In this document: positions 54,028 to 57,828 of the stretch, one piece after another
How positions within the stretch are numbered: the first letter of the stretch is position 1
Layout: each line of letters begins with the position of its first letter
Source of the DNA: Alphaproteobacteria bacterium
Lineage (GTDB): Bacteria > Pseudomonadota > Alphaproteobacteria > Caulobacterales > Parvularculaceae
NCBI GenBank assembly: GCA_016125455.1
Contig: WGLS01000014.1
Span: 1 to 57,828 of the forward strand
Length of the DNA stretch: 57,828 nt
Direction: 5' to 3'
The notes under the pieces: model-generated
Seen by the model: the letters and a program-made list of their open reading frames with translations, nothing else
Databases searched by the model: none
Told to the model about the DNA's origin: nothing
Translations under genes and position numbers: made by a program

Positions 54028-54348
54028 ATTGTCTTCCCTAAGCTGAACCGCTCGATTGTGTTCCCGGCGCCCCGCGCCTTCCGTTCCCGACCGCTCGGCG
54101 ACGCGTGTATCACGAACCGCATGACGCGCTGTCTACCCCTGTCGCAATGAATCCGCGAGAAAATCGGAGTGCGTCCTAGCGTCGCTTTGGCCCGCGCCCG
54201 GCGAAATCAATTGCGCTCCGCCAGTTGCCGCGTGAAAGTCCTCGCGGCGTTGCGGTACGCCGTCGCCGCCTGATTGGTTTGGCCGCCTGCCGAACTTTCG
54301 GACTGCGTGCGACCGTTTGCGCCGGAACCCGCGCCCGGAGGCCTGGCA
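54028..54348. other. Divergent promoter region between petA and trmL
   Basis: These 321 bases have no supported gene. They must contain the pet operon promoter and that of trmL, but I see no promoter boxes strong enough to place. A plus-strand frame open from 54274 is only an extension of trmL. Confidence 0.4.
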
Positions 54349-54801
54349 ATGGCGGTGCAACTTGCCCTTTTTGAACCCGAGATCGCCGAGAACGCAGGCG
54401 CCGCCACCCGCGCCGCGGCCTGTTTCGGGGCGGGGCTGCACCTGATTGAACCGTGCGGTTTCCCACTGGGGTCGAAACGCTTTGCCCGCGTGGCCCTCGA
54501 CTATGGCCTCATCGCGCCGCCGACGATCCATACAGACTGGACGGCGTTTCTGGCCGCGACAACCGGCGCCGGCCGTCGCGTCCTGTTGACGACCCGAGCC
54601 GATGCGACCCTGTGGGAAGCCGATCTGTGGCAGACGGACATCGTCATCCTCGGACGAGAGAGCGCCGGCGCGCCGTCGCAGGTCCACGAAGCGGTCGACT
54701 TGCGGATTCGCATCCCGCTCGCCCCGGCCGCGCGGTCCCTCAACGTCGCCATGGCGGGCGTCATCACCCTTGCCGAATATGCCCGGCGGCGTCTTCTCTG
54801 A
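54349..54801 (+). CDS. trmL: tRNA (cytidine(34)-2'-O)-methyltransferase TrmL
   Basis: A 150-residue SPOUT methyltransferase that 2'-O-methylates the wobble base of leucine tRNAs. QLALFEPEIAENAGAATRAA is motif 1 of the family, followed by LHLIEPCGFPLGSKRFARVALDY. The knot region has ILGRESAGAPSQVHEAVD and PLAPAARSLNVAMAGVITLA, including the conserved SLN triplet. ATG 54349 is chosen because GGAGG lies 8 nt before it; the 25 codons upstream do not fit the family. The neighbourhood petABC-trmL-hemF is one I recall as common in the class. Confidence 0.94.
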   Translation: MAVQLALFEPEIAENAGAATRAAACFGAGLHLIEPCGFPLGSKRFARVALDYGLIAPPTIHTDWTAFLAATTGAGRRVLLTTRADATLWEADLWQTDIVILGRESAGAPSQVHEAVDLRIRIPLAPAARSLNVAMAGVITLAEYARRRLL

Positions 54802-54911
54802 GCCGACCGGCGCGGCACGGATGCGCGATAGATCGACGCCTGTTGCGGAGGCTCCGCTTTCGCCGGGAATTGGCTATGTAGATCGGCGTATCGTGAGAGA
54901 AGGAGGCGGCG

Positions 54912-55790
54912 ATGAGCGAGACCATGGACGATCGGAAGAAACGGGCAAGCGAATGGTTCCGGTCGCTGCAACGCCAGTTGTGCGGCGCCTTCGAGCGCCT
55001 CGAAGCCAGGGGCGGCGACCTCTATGCGGACGCTGCCGCCGGGCGATTCGTTGAAACCCCCTGGAAGCGAGGCGGCGCCGATGACGATCAGGGCGGCGGC
55101 GTCATGGCGATGCTGCATGGACGCGTCTTTGAAAAGGCGGGCGTCCACTTCTCCGAGGTGCACGGCGAATTCTCGGAAGAGTTTCGTCACCAGATACCGG
55201 GCGCTTCAGAAGACCCGCGTTTCTGGGCGTGCGGCGTGTCGCTGATCGCTCACCCGCTGAACCCGCATGCGCCGGCGGCGCACATGAATACCCGCATGAT
55301 CGTCACGACCGAAAACTGGTTCGGCGGCGGCGGCGACCTCAACCCAATGCACCCCGCCTATCGAACGCGGGCTCACGACGACACCGAGGCTTTTCACTCG
55401 GCCATGCGCGCCGCATGCGACGCCCACAGCCCGCATTACTATGAGGAATACGCCGCCTGGTGCGACCGGTACTTTCATCTGCCCCACCGCAACGAACCGC
55501 GCGGCGTCGGGGGCATTTTCTACGACCGGCTCAACACCGGCGACTGGGAAAAGGATTTCGAGTTCACGCAAGACGTCGGTCGCGCGTTCCTTGGAATCTA
55601 CCCAGCGCTTGTGGAAAAACGGATGGACCAGCAGTGGAGCGACGAGGACCGCGAAAAGCAGCTCATCCAGCGGGGCCGCTACGCTGAATACAATCTGCTA
55701 TACGATCGAGGCACCACATTCGGCCTCAAAACGGGCGGCAATGTGGAGTCGATCCTGTCGTCACTTCCGCCGCTCGCTCGCTGGCCTTGA
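54912..55790 (+). CDS. hemF: Oxygen-dependent coproporphyrinogen III oxidase
   Basis: HemF converts coproporphyrinogen III to protoporphyrinogen IX using O2, in heme synthesis. The protein is 292 residues. Family signatures include GGVMAMLHGRVFEKAGVHFS, NPHAPAAHMNTRMIVT with the catalytic histidine, and the C-terminal LLYDRGTTFGLKTGGNVESI. AAGGAGG stands 5 nt before the ATG, a strong site. It points to aerobic heme synthesis next to the genes for heme-containing bc1. A bidirectional hairpin follows. Confidence 0.97.
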   Translation: MSETMDDRKKRASEWFRSLQRQLCGAFERLEARGGDLYADAAAGRFVETPWKRGGADDDQGGGVMAMLHGRVFEKAGVHFSEVHGEFSEEFRHQIPGASEDPRFWACGVSLIAHPLNPHAPAAHMNTRMIVTTENWFGGGGDLNPMHPAYRTRAHDDTEAFHSAMRAACDAHSPHYYEEYAAWCDRYFHLPHRNEPRGVGGIFYDRLNTGDWEKDFEFTQDVGRAFLGIYPALVEKRMDQQWSDEDREKQLIQRGRYAEYNLLYDRGTTFGLKTGGNVESILSSLPPLARWP

Positions 55791-55843
55791 TCCCGCGAGC
55801 ACATCACCTCTGAAGATGAAGCAAAGCCGGCTCAAACCAGAAT

Positions 55844-55876
55844 GTCGCCCCGCGCTGCTGCTAAGCGCGGGGCGAC
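55844..55876. terminator. Bidirectional terminator hairpin between hemF and the next gene
   Basis: A perfect 13-base stem, GTCGCCCCGCGCT (55844-55856) and AGCGCGGGGCGAC (55864-55876), with a 7-base loop, lies between the convergent stops of hemF and the membrane-protein gene. T-runs are weak on both sides. Confidence 0.7.
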
Positions 55877-55950
55877 GAAAAGATCGGCGCCTTGATGAGG
55901 ATGCCCCCTCGCCCCCCTCCCGGCGCAAGGCAGGCCGATCTTCTGGTCGG

Positions 55951-56418
55951 CTATCGGTTGCCGCGCATCCCGGCGAGGCCGGAAATGAGCGTCAGGAGCC
56001 CGCCGCCGCCAGCGAGGTATGAACCCCACTGAACGCCATTCAGGCCTTCGTCCGAATTGACTTGCTGGAGCACGTAGAACGCGATCGCCGCGACGACGAC
56101 CACGCCGGCGATGCTGGTCACGATGCTCGTCAGGCGCCCGATGAACGGGAGAAGCCCGACGATGCCAAGGACCGCCGCAACGGCCGACACGAAGACCGCG
56201 GCGAAAATCGCAAGACCTTTCGTGCCGCCTTTCGGCGCGCAATCATCGGCAATCGAAAAATTCTGCCCGATCCAGCAGTTCACCGTGTTGCCGACATAGT
56301 CATGGCCGGTCAGCGACACCGAACCGGAAGCCAGGTCGGAACCTTGGACCTGATCGCTGAAAATCGGCGCGAAAAGCAAAGCGGCGATCACTGCAATCGG
56401 AAGTAGAATTCGAATCAT
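55951..56418 (-). CDS. Hypothetical membrane protein with signal-like N-terminus
   Basis: A 155-residue protein I do not recognise. The N-terminus (MIRILLPIAVIAALLFAPIF) is a signal or anchor. An external region of about 45 residues follows with two cysteines (NCWIGQ and ADDC) that may be bridged. Then two adjacent helices (GLAIFAAVFVSAVAAVLGIV and IVTSIAGVVVVAAIAFYVLQ) and a third weak helix ending in GLAGMRGNR. GGGGTG lies about 6 nt before the ATG. A CtrA-like box lies 40-55 nt upstream of the start. Real coding is likely given the clean membrane pattern and the isolated position. Confidence 0.65.
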   Translation of the reverse strand: MIRILLPIAVIAALLFAPIFSDQVQGSDLASGSVSLTGHDYVGNTVNCWIGQNFSIADDCAPKGGTKGLAIFAAVFVSAVAAVLGIVGLLPFIGRLTSIVTSIAGVVVVAAIAFYVLQQVNSDEGLNGVQWGSYLAGGGGLLTLISGLAGMRGNR

Positions 56419-56458
56419 GCTGCACCCCGTTCAACCCCATGGAACCCTGTGACAATGT

Positions 56459-56473
56459 TTACTTAACGGTTAA
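56459..56473 (-). promoter_or_regulatory. CtrA-like box upstream of the hypothetical membrane protein
   Basis: TTAC-N7-TTAA at 56459-56473 differs by one base from the CtrA consensus TTAA-N7-TTAA and lies 40-55 nt before the ATG at 56418. The internal sequence also forms the small palindrome TTAACGGTTAA. It was identified by eye only. Confidence 0.35.
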
Positions 56474-56623
56474 TCCGGCGCCAAGCGACCCATGCGCAAC
56501 ACTGGCCTAAAACCTCACGAATTGGTGAGGGGCCTTGCGCAACCAGTCGCCCCTGCGGCGGCGACGCCGCCCCGTTCCGCCGCCCGCCGACTTGCGCGCC
56601 CGCCAAATGAGCGAAAACTGACC

Positions 56624-57643
56624 ATGCCCATGCCCGTCGCGACCTCACTGATCCGCCTCGCCGCAATCCAGGCCGCGCCGGTCCTGTTCGACCGGTCGGC
56701 CTCCACGCAAAAGGCCTGCGACCTGATTCGCGAGGCCGGCCGGGGCGGCGCGCAGCTTGCCGCATTCGGCGAGACCTGGCTGCCCGGCTACCCGTTCTGG
56801 GTCGAGGGCGGCGTCGTCGACCTCACCTGGGAGGCAAGCGCCGCCTATCTCGACGAGGCCGTCGTGCTCGGCGGACCTGAGACCGACGCCCTGTGCGCGG
56901 CAGCCCGGGAAGCAGGCTGCGACGTCGTGATCGGCGTTGCGGAAAAGGACCCTGACAGTCTCGGGTCGGCATATTGCACCGCGCTCTTGATTGGCGCCGA
57001 AGGCCGCATCCTCGGCCGGCACCGCAAGCTGAAGCCGACCCACGCCGAACGGATCATCTGGGCCGACGGCGACGGCGCCGGGCTCGTCGCGCATCAACGC
57101 CCCTATGCCCGCATCAGCGCCCTGAACTGCTGGGAGCACCAGATGATGCTGCCGGGATACGCCCTCGCCGCGCAAGGAACGCAGGTCCATTGCGCCCTGT
57201 GGCCGGGCTGGGAAAAAACGCCGCGGCCGGAGGAATACTGCTGGGCGCGCCAGCTTGTGCTTTCGCGCGCCTTCTCCAGCCAGGCGGCCGCCTATGTCAT
57301 CTGCGCAGCGGGCATCCGGCGCAATGCCGACATTCCAGATCGCTGGAAGCCGCTCGGCGAGTGGGAACACACCGGACAGTCGGCGATCATCGATCCGCGC
57401 GGCGAAGTGATCGCCGGCCCTCTCGATGGCGAAGGCATCCTCTACGCCGAGGCTTCGCTCAACGTCATCCGCGCAGCCAAGGCCGCATGCGACATCGCGG
57501 GACATTATTCGCGTCCGGACGTGTTTACGCTCGAGGTCGATCGACGCCCGCGCGAAGCCCGCGCAAGGTTCATCGATGCGGTAGAGGGCGACGTCGATGT
57601 TGAGGAAAGTTCGACACCGTCAACCGCGCCAAGGGCAAGATAG
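56624..57643 (+). CDS. Nitrilase
   Basis: A 339-residue true nitrilase (EC 3.5.5-type branch), hydrolysing an organic nitrile to acid and ammonia. The catalytic triad is Glu50 (AAFGETWLPGYPFW), Lys135 (GRHRKLKPTHAERIIW) and Cys169 (SALNCWEHQMM). The PGYPFW and NCWEH motifs are specific to nitrilases as opposed to amidases. ATG 56624 is chosen because the 44 codons of open frame before it are Pro/Ala/Arg-rich and unlike the family; ATG 56630 is an alternative. No aldoxime dehydratase or nitrile hydratase genes are adjacent. The gene stands next to an IS630 remnant, so it may be mobile accessory content. Confidence 0.93.
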   Translation: MPMPVATSLIRLAAIQAAPVLFDRSASTQKACDLIREAGRGGAQLAAFGETWLPGYPFWVEGGVVDLTWEASAAYLDEAVVLGGPETDALCAAAREAGCDVVIGVAEKDPDSLGSAYCTALLIGAEGRILGRHRKLKPTHAERIIWADGDGAGLVAHQRPYARISALNCWEHQMMLPGYALAAQGTQVHCALWPGWEKTPRPEEYCWARQLVLSRAFSSQAAAYVICAAGIRRNADIPDRWKPLGEWEHTGQSAIIDPRGEVIAGPLDGEGILYAEASLNVIRAAKAACDIAGHYSRPDVFTLEVDRRPREARARFIDAVEGDVDVEESSTPSTAPRAR

Positions 57644-57690
57644 CGCAAATCTGACCCGCCCAGCGATGTCTCGGCTCCGTGCGGCGCCTA

Positions 57691-57828
57691 GAGCGGATTC
57701 CATTCAATCTGCATCGTATCCGCAAGCGGCGAAGTAGTTGGCGCATTCGTTGGGGCTGAACAGGCTGACGAGGTGTCCGATGGTGTTCCACAGGGCATCT
57801 ACGGTGCGTTCGGCAGCTTTTCGCAGGA
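57691..57828 (-). mobile_element. End of an IS630-family insertion sequence (partial)
   Basis: GAGCGGATTCCATTC starts directly after a TA dinucleotide at 57689-57690, as expected for IS630/Tc1-type elements that duplicate TA. The transposase reading frame begins its last codons 13 bases inside. Only this end of the element is in the window. Confidence 0.7.
57704..57828 (-). CDS. IS630-family transposase, C-terminal fragment
   Basis: The minus-strand frame enters from outside the window and ends with TGA at 57704-57706. It reads KAAERTVDALWNTIGHLVSL then FSPNECANYFAACGYDAD, the well-known tail of alphaproteobacterial IS630 transposases (ERT-x-x-LW-x-x-IG and ECANYF-x-x-x-GY). The catalytic DDE triad lies outside the window. 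The fragment is cut by the contig edge and is not evidently broken. Confidence 0.8.
   Translation of the reverse strand, partial: LRKAAERTVDALWNTIGHLVSLFSPNECANYFAACGYDAD

Overview
The window reads as a chromosomal contig from an alphaproteobacterium. Lineage markers are the CckA-CtrA phosphotransferase ChpT, a DUF4167 protein, the gene run ubiG / lysC-ptsP / HTH_25 protein / ispG / prfA-prmC / DUF4167 / clpB, and the neighbourhood petABC / trmL / hemF. A Parvularculales- or Hyphomonadales-like member is my best guess, but the genus cannot be fixed by eye. No rRNA, tRNA or CRISPR array was seen. Both ends lie inside insertion sequences (an IS3-family end on the left, an IS630-family end on the right), which is what contig breaks at repeats look like.

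Left part (1-10.9 kb), the most accessory-looking region: the IS3 remnant, a gene-poor stretch, a TRAP transporter in the order small permease - large permease - binding protein, a convergent RND efflux pair (adaptor and pump) without TolC or regulator, then a divergent acyl-CoA synthetase and family III CoA-transferase.

Envelope and cell cycle (10.9-17.6 kb): on the minus strand ydbH-ynbE-ydbL (intermembrane lipid transport) is followed by chpT and a single-domain response regulator with a basic tail. An M23 peptidoglycan endopeptidase is divergent from ydbH.

Core block (17.5-36.8 kb): mostly minus strand. lysC-ptsP overlap by 4 nt. A RodZ-like HTH_25 protein carrying a TonB-type C-terminus follows, then ispG, prfA-prmC (4-nt overlap), DUF4167, a short-chain dehydrogenase, clpB and a small gene coupled to clpB by a Shine-Dalgarno sequence at the clpB stop. 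On the other side lie ubiG, a cNMP-domain patatin lipase, the tight set comF-grxC-carbon-nitrogen hydrolase-DUF1178, and a divergent methyltransferase.

Secretion and biosynthesis (36.8-47.6 kb): a minus-strand unit of parvulin-type PPIase, mutT and a solitary Flp pilin gene, divergent from secA. Then come a CHRD-domain VPLPA-CTERM exported protein, asd, rarD, a hotdog thioesterase and an epoxide hydrolase.

Right part (47.6-57.8 kb): a TacA/TacT toxin-antitoxin pair with a perfect palindromic operator, a DUF2165 membrane protein, an EstB-type serine hydrolase coupled to a DsbA-like isomerase, the cytochrome bc1 operon petABC with a strong terminator, then trmL and hemF, an orphan membrane protein with a CtrA-like box upstream, a nitrilase, and the IS630 remnant.

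The least ordinary items are the HTH_25-TonB hybrid, the receiver with a basic tail beside ChpT, the clpB-coupled small protein, the PPIase with a 300-residue disordered cytoplasmic extension, and the TacAT operator. I did not see a clearly new multi-gene system.
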